From contig CALLPE010000007.1 in the NCBI GenBank assembly GCA_938015445.1, positions 62,001 through 126,000 of the forward strand: DNA of 64,000 bases. The letters run 5' to 3'. Source of the DNA: an uncultured Pirellulales bacterium (GTDB taxonomy: Bacteria; Planctomycetota; Planctomycetia; Pirellulales; Thermoguttaceae). A program made the translations under genes and the position numbers. How positions within the stretch are numbered: the stretch's first letter is position 1; each line of letters opens with the position of its first letter. The notes beneath the pieces were generated by a model. The model searched no databases. It was not told where the DNA came from and saw only the letters and a program-made list of their open reading frames with translations. This document shows, piece by piece, positions 18,147 through 27,422 of this stretch.

Positions 18147-19415
18147 ATGCGATTTATGGCTGTCACCGCGCGAGAATCTTCTTCCCCGCTGGACGCCCAA
18201 CAGTGGCGGGAAGATTTTCCCATCCTAGCACGAGTACTGCCTAATGGGGCCAAACTGATTTACTTCGACAACGCCGCCACTACCCAGCGGCCGCGCCAGG
18301 TGATCGAGGCGATCGTCGATACCTACCAGCGGCACTACGCCAACGTGCTGCGCGGCGTTCACACGCTGGCCGAGGAAACCGACGAGCTGTACGCAAGTGC
18401 TCGCGAAAAGGTGCGCACGCTGATAAACGCCCCCTCGGCCGAACAGGTGATCTTCACCTACGGGGCAACCTCGGCAATCAACCTGGTGGCGCGCAGTTGG
18501 GGCGAGTCCATGCTCCGCCGCGGCGACGAAATCCTGCTGACCGAAATGGAGCACCACTCGAACCTGGTCCCTTGGCAGCAATTGGCCGCCCGCTGCGGCG
18601 CGGTAATCCGCTGGATCCCCATTACCGACGACGGATTGCTGGAGCTGGACGCACTGGAGCGGTTGCTTAGCCAGCGCACCAAGTTGGTGGCCGTCACGGC
18701 TGTATCGAACGTGCTGGGCACGATCAATCCGCTGGAGCACATAATCCGCCGCGCCCATGCGGCCGGCGCGGTGGTACTAGTGGATGGCGCACAGGCGGTT
18801 CCCCACATGCCCATCGACGTGCAGGCCCTGGATTGCGACTTCCTGGCCTTTAGCGGCCATAAGATGCTCGGACCGACAGGCATCGGGGTGCTGTACGGCA
18901 AGCGCGAACTGCTGGAGTCGATGCCGCCGTTCCTGGGCGGCGGCGGCATGATCCGCCTGGTGGAGATGGACCGCTTCACCGCTGCCGACTTGCCCCATCG
19001 CTTCGAGGCCGGCACGCCGCCGATCGTGGAAGCCATCGCTCTGGCCGCCGCAGTAGACTATTTGAACCAAGTCGGACTGGCCGCCATCCACGCCTACGAG
19101 CTGATGCTGACCCGCCAAGCCCACCAGTGTTTGCAATCGGTTCCGACCCTGCGAATCTTCGGCCCGAAACCGGAGCAAAAAGGGGGCATCGTCAGCTTCG
19201 CGCTGGCCAACCTGCACGCCCACGACGTGGCACAGTTGCTCGACCGAGCGGGCATCGCCGTCCGGGCCGGACACCATTGCACCATGCCGTTGCACAAGCG
19301 GTTGGGCGTGCCCGCCACGACCCGGGCCAGCTTCTACTTCTACAACACGCCGGAGGAAGTAGAGCAACTAGCGCCTGCGCTGGAACGGGCGATGCACACG
19401 CTGCGTCGCAAATGA
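18147..19415 (+). CDS. sufS: Cysteine desulfurase SufS
   Basis: 422 residues; PLP enzyme that takes sulfur from cysteine for Fe-S cluster building. Seen: YFDNAATTQRP (39-49), the EMEHHSNLVPW stretch (133-143), the PLP lysine in FSGHKMLGPTG (Lys239) and the persulfide cysteine in RAGHHCTMPLH (Cys378). The short loop around the catalytic cysteine (RAGHHC) marks the SufS (type II) class rather than IscS. Two ATGs (18147, 18156) are possible; ribosome sites are weak. It works with SufU just upstream. No sufBCD is in the window. Confidence 0.95.
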   Translation: MRFMAVTARESSSPLDAQQWREDFPILARVLPNGAKLIYFDNAATTQRPRQVIEAIVDTYQRHYANVLRGVHTLAEETDELYASAREKVRTLINAPSAEQVIFTYGATSAINLVARSWGESMLRRGDEILLTEMEHHSNLVPWQQLAARCGAVIRWIPITDDGLLELDALERLLSQRTKLVAVTAVSNVLGTINPLEHIIRRAHAAGAVVLVDGAQAVPHMPIDVQALDCDFLAFSGHKMLGPTGIGVLYGKRELLESMPPFLGGGGMIRLVEMDRFTAADLPHRFEAGTPPIVEAIALAAAVDYLNQVGLAAIHAYELMLTRQAHQCLQSVPTLRIFGPKPEQKGGIVSFALANLHAHDVAQLLDRAGIAVRAGHHCTMPLHKRLGVPATTRASFYFYNTPEEVEQLAPALERAMHTLRRK

Positions 19416-19564
19416 CTTGCGACCGCTGTGCCCGACCGACCCTATTCACTCCGCAACCGCTATTCGCTTCTTCGAGGGTGTGCGGCAATGGGTCGGCGAT
19501 CCCCTGTAGGGTCACGCTCCGTCGGAATCCTTACGCGGACACCACCGGCTCTGTGCCTACGGAA

Positions 19565-19602
19565 AATAAGCGTGTCTGTACAAGAATAAGCGTGTCTGTA
19601 CA
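19565..19602. repeat. 20-bp tandem repeat, two units
   Basis: AATAAGCGTGTCTGTACA occurs at 19565-19582 and 19585-19602, i.e. at a 20-nt period. It lies in the gene-free stretch 19416-19805 between the convergent sufS and TIM-barrel genes. Confidence 0.85.
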
Positions 19603-19617
19603 CGAAAGTGCGATTCG

Positions 19618-19750
19618 GTGGCACCGGCAGCTTGCCCTCCAGAGTGGTGAGCGAGTATGACTATGGCTGGCCAGCTAGCGGCACGGCCGCACGAGCCAGG
19701 CGCGACACGCGACGTACAAGGCTCACGGCCGGCCAAGCCAGCCGTGCCAC
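19618..19750. repeat. Three copies of the dispersed GTGGCAC...GTGCCAC palindrome
   Basis: Copies at 19618-19647 (left half well kept: GTGGCACCGGCAGCTTGCCC), 19678-19708 (GGCACGGCCGCACGAGCCAG) and 19721-19750 (CACGGCCGGCCAAGCCAGCC then GTGCCAC). The last is the clearest, with CACGGC and GCCGTG arms. They fill most of the gap between sufS and the next gene. Confidence 0.65.
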
Positions 19751-19805
19751 TCGGCCCCTGCTGCGGTGCCTCGAGCGCTGGCTCAGCGCCGCAACCCCTG
19801 CCCGG

Positions 19806-20555
19806 TTAAAGGAGGGTTTCCAGCAACAGTCGCATCTTGCGCAGTTCGGCCATTTGGTCCACGTCGGGCATGGGGGCGATGTCGGCGCACAGCGCTCGAT
19901 TGTAGTGATATTTGTTCAACTGATTCACCAATCGGCCGTATTCCACTTCGCCCTGTCCGACGCGCACCTGAAAGTTCTCCCGCGTGCTGTCGCGTAGCCG
20001 GACGTGGTACACATACTTCATCACCTGCTCGTAGCTTGCGCCGCTATGGGGGCCGCAGATGTAGTGGCTCGGATCGAGCGTCACTCCCAGCCCTTTGACG
20101 TTGTTGCACAGCACCACAGTGGTGCTGGGGTCTTGCGTCATCCGACCGGCCTCGGTGAGCAGTCCTACCCTACATCCCTCCAGCGCCGCAATGGCCACCA
20201 AGGCCCGCAGCCGTTCTACCTCGGCGTTAAAGGGGGTTCCCAACTCGGAGGCTCGCACCGTGATGGTAACGACTTTTATCGCCTTGGCCAGGCGGCAGCA
20301 GGCGGCAAACTGTTGGTAATACTCGCCTTCGGGCGCCAGCGTGTCGAAGCTGATGGCCACCGGCGTTAGCCGATGGGTGTAACGACAAAGATGCTCGGCG
20401 TAGGCGAAATCGGCCACTACCTGCGAAGGCTTCAACTGCGGCAGATCTTCGTGGATCATGATCTCCACAGCCGTAAACTCCAGATCGCTCAGCCGGGCAA
20501 TCGCCTCATCCAAACCTAGATCCGGAAAACAACGCGTTGATGCGGCTACAAACAC
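19806..20555 (-). CDS. Sugar phosphate isomerase/epimerase-like TIM barrel protein
   Basis: 249 residues of the AP-endonuclease-2/xylose-isomerase-like barrel. Recognisable strands: FVAASTRCF, FTAVEIMIHEDL, PVAISFDTLAP, KVVTITVR, RVGLLTEAGRM, LGVTLDPSHYICG and the terminal YHVRLRDS. Acidic metal ligands expected in this fold (Glu in TAVEI, Glu in LLTEAG, Asp in TLDPSH) are visible. The real substrate is unknown; planctomycetes have many such genes, often for inositol or sugar breakdown. GTG at 20555 is 7 nt from an AGGAGG, better than the TTG three bases earlier. Confidence 0.78.
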   Translation of the reverse strand: MFVAASTRCFPDLGLDEAIARLSDLEFTAVEIMIHEDLPQLKPSQVVADFAYAEHLCRYTHRLTPVAISFDTLAPEGEYYQQFAACCRLAKAIKVVTITVRASELGTPFNAEVERLRALVAIAALEGCRVGLLTEAGRMTQDPSTTVVLCNNVKGLGVTLDPSHYICGPHSGASYEQVMKYVYHVRLRDSTRENFQVRVGQGEVEYGRLVNQLNKYHYNRALCADIAPMPDVDQMAELRKMRLLLETLL

Positions 20556-20989
20556 CAACCAACCTCCTACTGTACAAACCCCTGGCCGATCGCGCCGTCG
20601 GGCGCTAACTGGCCGTTATTGTCGTCAGTTTGCAAAACTATGGTCCTTGGTTTGCAAGACCTGTCGTGGGCGCAGGCAAAAGCAATTGCCGCCCTGGCTT
20701 GCCGGATAAACAGCCGGTTAGCCAACGACAGCCGGACACAGTCGCTCGCCGCGTAGCTTAACCATTTCCTGCCACGGTTGGCAACGCCTATGCGGGCGTG
20801 AAAAACAACGTAGAATAGGATAGATTGGTGGTTTTGGGGATGCTTTTTGCGCCCCCAATTGGCAGGGCAACCCCTTCGTGCCGCTCAGGCTCGATGCCCC
20901 TGCCCGGCCCGCGGCAAACCTGAAACTACGGCCGCGTGGCGAGCGGCTTTCGGGCACAAAAGCGGCATTCACAGGAGTCAAGCGCAGCC
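20556..20989. other. Gene-free stretch between divergent genes
   Basis: About 430 nt between the TIM-barrel gene and sppA should hold two outward promoters. I see only TTTGCAARAC occurring twice (near 20630 and 20660) and no conserved open frame, strong hairpin or tRNA. Confidence 0.5.
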
Positions 20990-22105
20990 ATGGACCCAAA
21001 CAGCCAAGTTCCGCCACAACCTCAGCCATTGCCTTACGGACAGGCACGACCGGCGGCACCGCCCGTGACCGCCGTTCTGGCTCCGTCGCCGCCGACCAGA
21101 GGTTTCCCCTGGGCCAGATTGATCGCCGCCTTGCTTGGTGCTGCGCTACTGCTGTCGCTGTTGAGCAATGTGGTCCTAGTGGGCCTGACGGCCGGCACCA
21201 TGGCGGACACCGAAAAGCGCGTGCAAGAGAAGTTCATCATGCACAACCAGGCGGCGCCCAACAAAATCGCCGTGCTCAGCCTTGAAGGAGTGATACTGGA
21301 CGGCGAAGGCTTCTTCAAGCGGCAGATCGACCGCGCCCGCCAGGATGCCCAGCGTGGCAAGCTTAAGGCCATCGTGCTGCGCATCAATTCCCCCGGCGGC
21401 ACCATCACCGGCAGCGATGATATGTATCACCAGTTGCGCAAACTGGTCGCCGAGACGAATCTGCCGCTGGTAGTGAGCATGGGGCCTATGGCCGCAAGCG
21501 GCGGGTACTATGTGGCCATGGCCGTGGGCGACCAGCCGGGAACAATCTTCGCCGAACGCAGCACTTGGACCGGCTCGATCGGCGTGATCATCCCGCATTA
21601 CGATCTGTCCGAACTGCTCAACAATTGGGGCGTGCAGGAAGACTCGATCGCTAGCCATCGGCTGAAAGGAATGGGCAGTTTCGCCCGCAAAATGACCGAA
21701 GAGGAACGGGCCATCTTCCAAGCCCTGGTCGATGAGGCATTCGAGCAGTTCAAGGAAGTGGTGCGCTCCGGCCGGCCAGCCTTCCGCCAAGACCCTGACG
21801 CCTTAAACCGCTTGGCCACCGGACAGGTGTTTTCGGCCGAGCAGGCCCGCAAACTCGGGCTGATCGACCACATCGGCTTCCTGGAGGACGCCGTCGATCG
21901 GGCCATCGAACTGGCTGGCCTAACCAAGGACGATGTATGCGTGGTGAAATACAAGCCCGAACCGACGCTGATGGACCTGCTGCTGGGCGTCAGTGCCCGC
22001 ACACGCCCGGCCCTGAGCCTAGAAACGCTGCTCGATGTCGCCACGCCCCGCGCTTATTACCTTTGCACCTGGCTGCCGCCGTTAGCCAGCAGCTACACGC
22101 GGTAG
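20990..22105 (+). CDS. sppA: Signal peptide peptidase SppA
   Basis: 371 residues. A proline-rich N-terminal cytoplasmic stretch (1-40) precedes one membrane helix (about 43-65); the rest is the extracytoplasmic ClpP-like serine protease domain. Seen: INSPGGTITGSDDMY, the nucleophile in MAASGGYY (Ser170) and a likely catalytic lysine in HRLKGMGS (Lys226), as in the short Bacillus-type SppA. It degrades cleaved signal peptides in the membrane. The ATG at 20990 with AGGAG 12 nt upstream is preferred to a GTG at 20936 that has no leader-like sequence. Confidence 0.9.
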   Translation: MDPNSQVPPQPQPLPYGQARPAAPPVTAVLAPSPPTRGFPWARLIAALLGAALLLSLLSNVVLVGLTAGTMADTEKRVQEKFIMHNQAAPNKIAVLSLEGVILDGEGFFKRQIDRARQDAQRGKLKAIVLRINSPGGTITGSDDMYHQLRKLVAETNLPLVVSMGPMAASGGYYVAMAVGDQPGTIFAERSTWTGSIGVIIPHYDLSELLNNWGVQEDSIASHRLKGMGSFARKMTEEERAIFQALVDEAFEQFKEVVRSGRPAFRQDPDALNRLATGQVFSAEQARKLGLIDHIGFLEDAVDRAIELAGLTKDDVCVVKYKPEPTLMDLLLGVSARTRPALSLETLLDVATPRAYYLCTWLPPLASSYTR

Positions 22106-22199
22106 CCGGCAAGGGAATTTCCTGTCGGCGCTGTAGCCCATTAAGCCGGAAGCAACCGGCTGCCATCGCCGGCTTGCTTAGCCGCGCAGTAACAACGGG

Positions 22200-22229
22200 G
22201 TGGCACCGCTGACTTGCCCAGCCGTGCAT
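22200..22229. repeat. Dispersed palindrome copy
   Basis: GTGGCACCGCTGACTTGCCC followed by AGCCGTGC, the same family as copies near 19.7, 31.2, 31.8 and 60.6 kb. It lies 95 nt past the sppA stop codon. Confidence 0.65.
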
Positions 22230-22411
22230 CTCAATGGCCAGCGGTGAGTTTTAAGGGAGGTTATAAATCCACTTCCGAACAACCCGGCAGCGCAACCCAA
22301 AACGACAAGTCGGTAACAGGCTGTAAGCTGTAGCGTGCGGGGAATCGTCGCTCGGATATACTGGTTCGCTGCGATTGCGATGACAGACAAGGAGGCTGTA
22401 ACACCAATTTA

Positions 22412-22486
22412 CCTAATATCACGCAAAGCCCATTGACCTAATATCTCGCAAAGCCCATTGACTTGATATCACACAAAGCCCAAAAG
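22412..22486. repeat. 25-bp tandem repeat, three units
   Basis: Units at 22412, 22437 and 22462 share AATATCACGCAAAGCCCA with a few substitutions (CTAATATC or TTGATATC at the start). It lies in the gap 22106-22598 between the convergent sppA and CPBP genes, which otherwise contains one dispersed palindrome and no gene. Confidence 0.9.
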
Positions 22487-22598
22487 CTCGGACTAGCCGC
22501 TCTGCTGGGCAAAGAGCCTCATGGCCACTCTTCAGCTCCTTTTATCAATCGAGCACTGCCGGAGAATCTGCGAGCCGGTCACTTGGTATTACATCGGA

Positions 22599-23366
22599 TC
22601 AGGTGCCGAAGGCCATCTGGCCGCCGATGAGGAAGATTGCCGCATCGACTAGCGAATGGCTTGCCCACACCGCCACCAGCGAGCCGCTGCGCGCGTACAG
22701 CCACGCCCAAACCGCCCCGCCACAGGCCACAGCCAGCGAGCCGAGTAGTGCTGCCGGCAGATGGAAGTAGCTGGCCAAAACGATCACATGATGGCCGGCG
22801 AAGGCCAAGCTGGAGACGGCCACGGCCGCCCAGATGCTCGTCCGCCGCAGCAGGCTGCCAAAGACGAACCAGCGCCAGTAATACTCTTCCAGCAGCGAAT
22901 GCACCACGCAGTAGCCCACGGCCAGCAGCGCATACTCGGCCAAGCTGTCGATGCCGAACTCGCCCAGCTTGTGGCGGACGTTATCGGCCGCTGCCTGGAG
23001 CAAATCGGCTTGGTGCAGCCAAGCATTGTAAGCCAGCGACATCACCCCCAGTACCGCGCTGCCAAAGACCAAGCCTGCGGCCAGCCACCGCCAACTTCGG
23101 CCGCCGATGCGTGCGGGCGGGGGCAATCCCAGCAGGAGCCACACCACCGGCAGGATGAATTGCGCAGCCTTGCCAACCAGATACGCTATGCGCTGCCAAG
23201 CCGGGCCTGTCGGAGACAAAGCGACGAAATACAGCCAAGTAAAGCACGCAGGATACACCGCCACGACGATCAGGGCGACAAGCTCAAACCCAATGCCGCG
23301 GGCGTCGCAAAACGCTTGCTGCCTGCTGCCGGAGGATAATGCGTTTTGCTGACGGCGGTTTGTCAT
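22599..23366 (-). CDS. CPBP-family intramembrane metalloprotease
   Basis: 255 residues and about seven membrane helices. All conserved motifs of the CPBP (Abi/RCE1-like) family are present: EExxxR as EEYYWR (Glu160-Arg165), FxxxH as FAGHH (His192/193) and HSLVD (His237, Asp241). Such proteases act within the membrane; in bacteria some free sigma factors or process peptides. It ends the minus-strand run sigma factor - anti-sigma - helical protein - CPBP, starting 54 nt after the preceding gene, so a role in regulated membrane proteolysis of the anti-sigma factor is conceivable but unproven. No clear ribosome site. Confidence 0.85.
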   Translation of the reverse strand: MTNRRQQNALSSGSRQQAFCDARGIGFELVALIVVAVYPACFTWLYFVALSPTGPAWQRIAYLVGKAAQFILPVVWLLLGLPPPARIGGRSWRWLAAGLVFGSAVLGVMSLAYNAWLHQADLLQAAADNVRHKLGEFGIDSLAEYALLAVGYCVVHSLLEEYYWRWFVFGSLLRRTSIWAAVAVSSLAFAGHHVIVLASYFHLPAALLGSLAVACGGAVWAWLYARSGSLVAVWASHSLVDAAIFLIGGQMAFGT

Positions 23367-23420
23367 GGGCGCTTGGCGCGGCGGAGCAATTACAGGAGAA
23401 ATCCAGTGGCCGACAGACGC

Positions 23421-24701
23421 TCAGCGCTGGGAGGGCGGCGCGGGGAAATCGGGCGGCACTGGGACGTTTGGCGGCGGCAGTACGTCGCGCGGCGGCGATG
23501 AAGCGTTTGGCGGCACCCCGGGCGGAATTCGCTCCGGCGTGCCCTTCGCAGACGGACGGTCCTTATCGTTACGCGGCGGCTTGCCCCCGCCAGCTTGGCC
23601 CTCGGAGCGAGGCCCCGGACCTGGGCCGTCAGGCTTCTTGGGGCCTGGGCCGGATTCCGAGCCGCCGGGCGGTCTGACGCCGCGTCCTGGGCCATCGTGG
23701 GCGGGCCGCCAAGGCTGGAAGGGAAACTTCTTGCGGAAATACATCTCGCGCAGGGCGGCGGGCATTTTCTCGCCCGGCAGCCGCAACAGATAATCCCGCT
23801 CTGCCTCGTTCAGCTCGTTCTCGAAAAACTCCAGCAATTGGCTTTCTTCTACTTGCGGTCGACCCCCAGGACCACGGAACATCCCCCGCTGCCGGTCGAA
23901 ATCCTGCGATAGCCATTCGGCAATGATGCGCCACTGGTCGGCCGGCGAGAGCTTTTCCAGCCGTTGCCGCGTCTCGGCGGTCAACTGGCTGCGCAGTTCC
24001 TGTAGGGCGGCGCTTCTTTCGTTTTCGAGAATTTTTTCCCGTTCTTTGTCCGCCAGCGGTCGCATCTTGCCCTTGGCCCCTTCGCCGAAGGCCTCCGCTG
24101 GTCGCCAGGGAAAGAGCATTAACGCGGCGATGGTTCTTGCCCTGGCTTGTCGCGGCCAGCGCGATAGCGTGCGCGAGAACGCTTCCCGCGATTCGTCTGG
24201 CAGCGTCGCCAAGTAGCGCTCTTCGTTGCGCGTGCCGAATTGCTCCAACCAGGCCGTCAGCGCCTGAAGGTCTCTCGGACTGGCTTGCTCGGCACGCCAC
24301 TTGCGAATCTGGGCCAAGCGTTGCTTGGGCTCCAGCGTGGCCAGTTCCGCCCGCCGGTACTCCGGCAGCGTTTTCAGCCACTCGTAGTAATGGTGCATTA
24401 CTTCGCGCAACTGCGCGGCGTTGGGGTCTTGCTGGATCTCGTGGTGGAGTTTCCGCAGCCGCTGCTGTTCGGCCGGTGCCAGACTGAGGAAACGTTCCTG
24501 CCGGCGAAGCAACTGGGCCTTTTCTTCGGCAGACATCTGTTTGACGCGCTCCAGCCGTTGGGCGATGGTTTCCTCGGCGTTGTCGCTGTGCTCTATTGCG
24601 CTGGGCGCGACTGCCGCAGCTACTACCGCGCATACTGCCACCAGTCCAACCAACCAGCATATCACTGCCAGCAGACGTCGGGGGTGCGGCCATGCACTCA
24701 T
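23421..24701 (-). CDS. Membrane-anchored helical protein of unknown function in ECF sigma operon
   Basis: 426 residues from the ATG at 24701, which overlaps the anti-sigma stop codon as ATGA, so the two are translationally coupled. One hydrophobic segment (about 11-33, LLAVICWLVGLVAVCAVVAA) is a signal or anchor. Residues 45-290 are charged helices of the type LSLAPAEQQRLRKLHHEI and LEPKQRLAQIRKW, recalling DUF3106-like repeats; the similarity is loose. The C-terminal 90 residues are Pro/Gly-rich (GPGPKKPDGPGPG ... PPPNVPVPPDFPAPP). It is likely a periplasmic target or part of the envelope stress response governed by the sigma factor. Confidence 0.75.
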   Translation of the reverse strand: MSAWPHPRRLLAVICWLVGLVAVCAVVAAAVAPSAIEHSDNAEETIAQRLERVKQMSAEEKAQLLRRQERFLSLAPAEQQRLRKLHHEIQQDPNAAQLREVMHHYYEWLKTLPEYRRAELATLEPKQRLAQIRKWRAEQASPRDLQALTAWLEQFGTRNEERYLATLPDESREAFSRTLSRWPRQARARTIAALMLFPWRPAEAFGEGAKGKMRPLADKEREKILENERSAALQELRSQLTAETRQRLEKLSPADQWRIIAEWLSQDFDRQRGMFRGPGGRPQVEESQLLEFFENELNEAERDYLLRLPGEKMPAALREMYFRKKFPFQPWRPAHDGPGRGVRPPGGSESGPGPKKPDGPGPGPRSEGQAGGGKPPRNDKDRPSAKGTPERIPPGVPPNASSPPRDVLPPPNVPVPPDFPAPPSQR

Positions 24702-25207
24702 GGGGCGGCTCCTTCGTCTGGTTCGTCGGCGAACAAGCGCTCCTGGTGCAGCGTGCGGAGGAACTCGATATCGCCCACTGCCCGGTACTGCTCCAGATTC
24801 TCGATCACCGGCAGGTCTTCCAGCAGTTGGCGGTTGGGGTCCGGCAAAGCCAGTCGCACGCCGAAAAACCCGCCCAGCGCAGCCGTTGCTGCGGCGGCAC
24901 AAAGCAGCAGTGCGCGTCGAAGTCGGCGCCGCGGCCGCTCGGCCTGTTCCTGCTGAAGTTCCTCTTGGGCCGCAGCGATGGTCATCTCCAAGGTGGTGCG
25001 GGTAAACTGCTCATCGACCGGCTCGGTCTCCAGCGCGTCGAGCATGTGCCAGGCGCGGTCCAGACGTTGCATCTCCGTGCGCAGGGCCGGATCGCTGGCC
25101 AAACGCTCCTCGACGCTGCGCGCGGTTTCAGCGTCCAACTCGCCATCCAAGTAGGCGACGAGCAGTTCTTGGACCTCCGGTTCGAGATTGGCTGAAGACT
25201 CGGACAT
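24698..25207 (-). CDS. Anti-sigma factor, non-zinc type
   Basis: 169 residues from the ATG at 25207. The N-terminal half has the anti-sigma helix pattern QELLVAYLDGELDAETARSV EERLASDPALR; it lacks the HxxxCxxC zinc motif of ZAS proteins. A membrane helix (about 98-117, ALLLCAAAATAALGGFF) is followed by a short extracytoplasmic part. The protein probably holds the ECF sigma factor at the membrane until a signal arrives. It lies 110 nt downstream of the sigma factor gene and overlaps the next gene by 4 nt (ATGA). Confidence 0.8.
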   Translation of the reverse strand: MSESSANLEPEVQELLVAYLDGELDAETARSVEERLASDPALRTEMQRLDRAWHMLDALETEPVDEQFTRTTLEMTIAAAQEELQQEQAERPRRRLRRALLLCAAAATAALGGFFGVRLALPDPNRQLLEDLPVIENLEQYRAVGDIEFLRTLHQERLFADEPDEGAAP

Positions 25208-25317
25208 GACCCCTGGACAATTTACTCTGCGTGCTTGCTGCTTTTCTGCTATCAACCCGATCGCCTGCAATCCACCAATTGGCCGGCAGTGGGCAAATGC
25301 CGTTCGGGTGCGACGCC

Positions 25318-26010
25318 CTAAGCCGGTTCCTTGTGCGGCTGAGTTACATCCGTCGCCTCTGTGGTTTCGGCCTTTTGCGGCGCCGGCGGCTGACCGTCCT
25401 CGAAATACGCTTCCAGCACCTCCCGAAGATTACATCGAGCGCGCGACAGCAGCGACTTGACCGCCTGCGGCGTCAGGTCCATCACGGCTGCTATGTCGGC
25501 GTAACTCATTCCCTCGAACTTGCTCAACAGCACAGCCAAACGCTGCCGCTCGTTGAGAGTCTCCAAAGCCTGGCGAACGATATCGCGCAGCTCGGCTTTA
25601 TCCAATTGTCGGGCAGGCATCTGCCCGCTGCTGGCCAAAATCATCGAATCCAGCGGTCGGGCGCCCAGCGAACCGCTTTCCTTGGGCTGAAGGGTGACTT
25701 CGCGCCGCCGCGATTTGTTTCGCAGCGCATTTGCGGCCACCCGATTGGCGATCGTAAATAACCATGTGGCGAATCGAGCACCGGGCTGGTAGGTCTTGCG
25801 CGCCCGGTATACGCGGAGGAATACGTCCTGCGCCAGGTCGTCGGCCTGATCGCGATCTCCGACCAAGTGCTGCAAGACCGTCACCAGCCGGTCCTGGTAC
25901 CGCACCACCAACTCCTCGAAGGCGGCGGCATTGCCGTCGCGCACCTCGAGCATCAACCGCACATCCGGGTCGAGCGCGTAGCGGCGGGCGGATGATTCGC
26001 TAACGACCAC
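25318..26010 (-). CDS. ECF RNA polymerase sigma factor
   Basis: 230 residues. Region 2 is seen in AAFEELVVRYQDRLVTVLQH, LAQDVFLRVYRA and ARFATWLFTIANRVAANALR (about 30-100); region 4 in LNERQRLAVLLSKFEGMSYA and VMDLTPQAVKSLLSRARCNL (about 150-205). A ~45-residue linker and a short Ala/Pro tail complete it. It starts with a GTG at 26010. First gene of the operon with anti-sigma, helical protein and probably CPBP protease. Autoregulation is likely, but I could not assign a promoter motif. Confidence 0.92.
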   Translation of the reverse strand: MVVSESSARRYALDPDVRLMLEVRDGNAAAFEELVVRYQDRLVTVLQHLVGDRDQADDLAQDVFLRVYRARKTYQPGARFATWLFTIANRVAANALRNKSRRREVTLQPKESGSLGARPLDSMILASSGQMPARQLDKAELRDIVRQALETLNERQRLAVLLSKFEGMSYADIAAVMDLTPQAVKSLLSRARCNLREVLEAYFEDGQPPAPQKAETTEATDVTQPHKEPA

Positions 26011-26226
26011 GGTAGTTCTCGTCGTAATTGACTGGCAGAGCGCCGACGGATCGCCGTCAACAACTCACCTACTAGTGTAGTCATTAAGCGCCATCAAGAC
26101 CAGCCACGCATGCTGTCGCCCGGTACGTCCCTACAGTGGTAAACACCCAAACCGCCCCTCGGTTTCTTGAGAAACGCCCCAGTTCATTGACAGATGCGTG
26201 GCATTGGCCAAAAAGGCGAGCAGCCC

Positions 26227-27420
26227 TCAATCTCGACGCGCAGCCGCTTGCCCAGTCTTCCCAGAACCAGTATGCGGAACATCACACAGTCGCCGGCGCA
26301 ATTGGCCACAGGCGGCGTCGATCTCGGCCCCCTTGCGGCGGCGAACGTGCACCGCCAGCCCGGCCCGCTCCAACACTTCCACAAAGCGGCGCAGCCCCAG
26401 CGGAGAGGGTCTACGGAACTCCAGGCCAGCCACCGGATTGTATGGTATGAGGTTGATCAGCGACGGTCGGCCGGTCAACAGTTGGGCCAAGCGCCGGGCG
26501 TGTTGCTGTCGATCGTTCACGCCGCCCAATAACACGTACTCGTATGTTACCCGGCGACCAGTACGCTGGAAATAGTAGTCCGCCGCTTCCATAATCGCCG
26601 CGATGCCGATATTGCGATTGGCAGGCACCAGGCGGTTTCGCAAATCGTCGTCGGGCGCGTGCAGCGAAACGGCCAAATGGTATTGGCAATCGGCATCGGC
26701 CAGGCGGCGGATGCCCTCGGGCAAGCCCACGGTCGAGATGGTGACCCGCCGTGCGCTGATGCCCAATCCGTGCGGCGAACTGGCGACCTCCAATGCCGGC
26801 AACAATGCGTCCAGGTTGGCCAGCGGTTCGCCCATCCCCATTACCACCACGTGGCTTAATCGCTCTTCGGCCGTCAGCCGGCGCTGTAATAGAAGCATTT
26901 GTTCGATTATTTCGCCGGTGGTGAGATTGCGCACCACGCCTTCCAGCCCGCTGGCGCAAAAGACACATCGCATTGCGCAGCCGACCTGCGTGCTGATGCA
27001 CACCGTGGCGTGTTGCCGGTCGTCGCGCAGCAGGACGCATTCGATGCGCTGGGCATCGGCCAGTTCCAGCAACAGCTTTTCGGTTCCGTCTTCGGCCCGC
27101 TGGTGGGCGACAATCCTGGTGCTCCACAGCCGGAAGTTGGCGGACAGTTCGTGCCGCAGCCGCTTGGGAAGATCGCTCATCTGCTCGAAGCTTTCCGCCC
27201 GACCGGCGAATACCCAGTGGCGCAGTTGCACAGCCCGGTATGAAGGCAATCCGCGCTGGGCGCACCAGGATTGCCATTGTGGCCAGGGGATGTCGAGCAA
27301 ATGGGGTAACGTGTTCACGGTCGGTTTTTTGCCACGGTGCTTGTTGCAGCGGCCTGGCGCGATGCAGCTTTGCGCCGTGTCCGCGGTCGGTTTTTTCCCG
27401 ATGTAGTCATCCACGTACAT
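26227..27420 (-). CDS. rlmN: 23S rRNA/tRNA adenine-C2 methyltransferase RlmN
   Basis: 397 residues from the ATG at 27420. Radical-SAM enzyme that methylates A2503 of 23S rRNA and A37 of some tRNAs. The Fe-S cysteines are in CAMRCVFC (148, 152, 155), with MGMGEPLAN, NLIPYNP and the cysteine of DAACGQL near 375. The usual protein begins near LPHLLDIPWPQWQ; here ~34 extra residues precede it and hold a duplicated GKKPT(A/V)(D/N)T, 22 residues (66 nt) apart. A GTG at 27318 would exclude this duplication, so the start is uncertain. It begins 2 nt after the prepilin peptidase stop. Confidence 0.92.
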   Translation of the reverse strand: MYVDDYIGKKPTADTAQSCIAPGRCNKHRGKKPTVNTLPHLLDIPWPQWQSWCAQRGLPSYRAVQLRHWVFAGRAESFEQMSDLPKRLRHELSANFRLWSTRIVAHQRAEDGTEKLLLELADAQRIECVLLRDDRQHATVCISTQVGCAMRCVFCASGLEGVVRNLTTGEIIEQMLLLQRRLTAEERLSHVVVMGMGEPLANLDALLPALEVASSPHGLGISARRVTISTVGLPEGIRRLADADCQYHLAVSLHAPDDDLRNRLVPANRNIGIAAIMEAADYYFQRTGRRVTYEYVLLGGVNDRQQHARRLAQLLTGRPSLINLIPYNPVAGLEFRRPSPLGLRRFVEVLERAGLAVHVRRRKGAEIDAACGQLRRRLCDVPHTGSGKTGQAAARRD

Positions 27421-27422
27421 CC

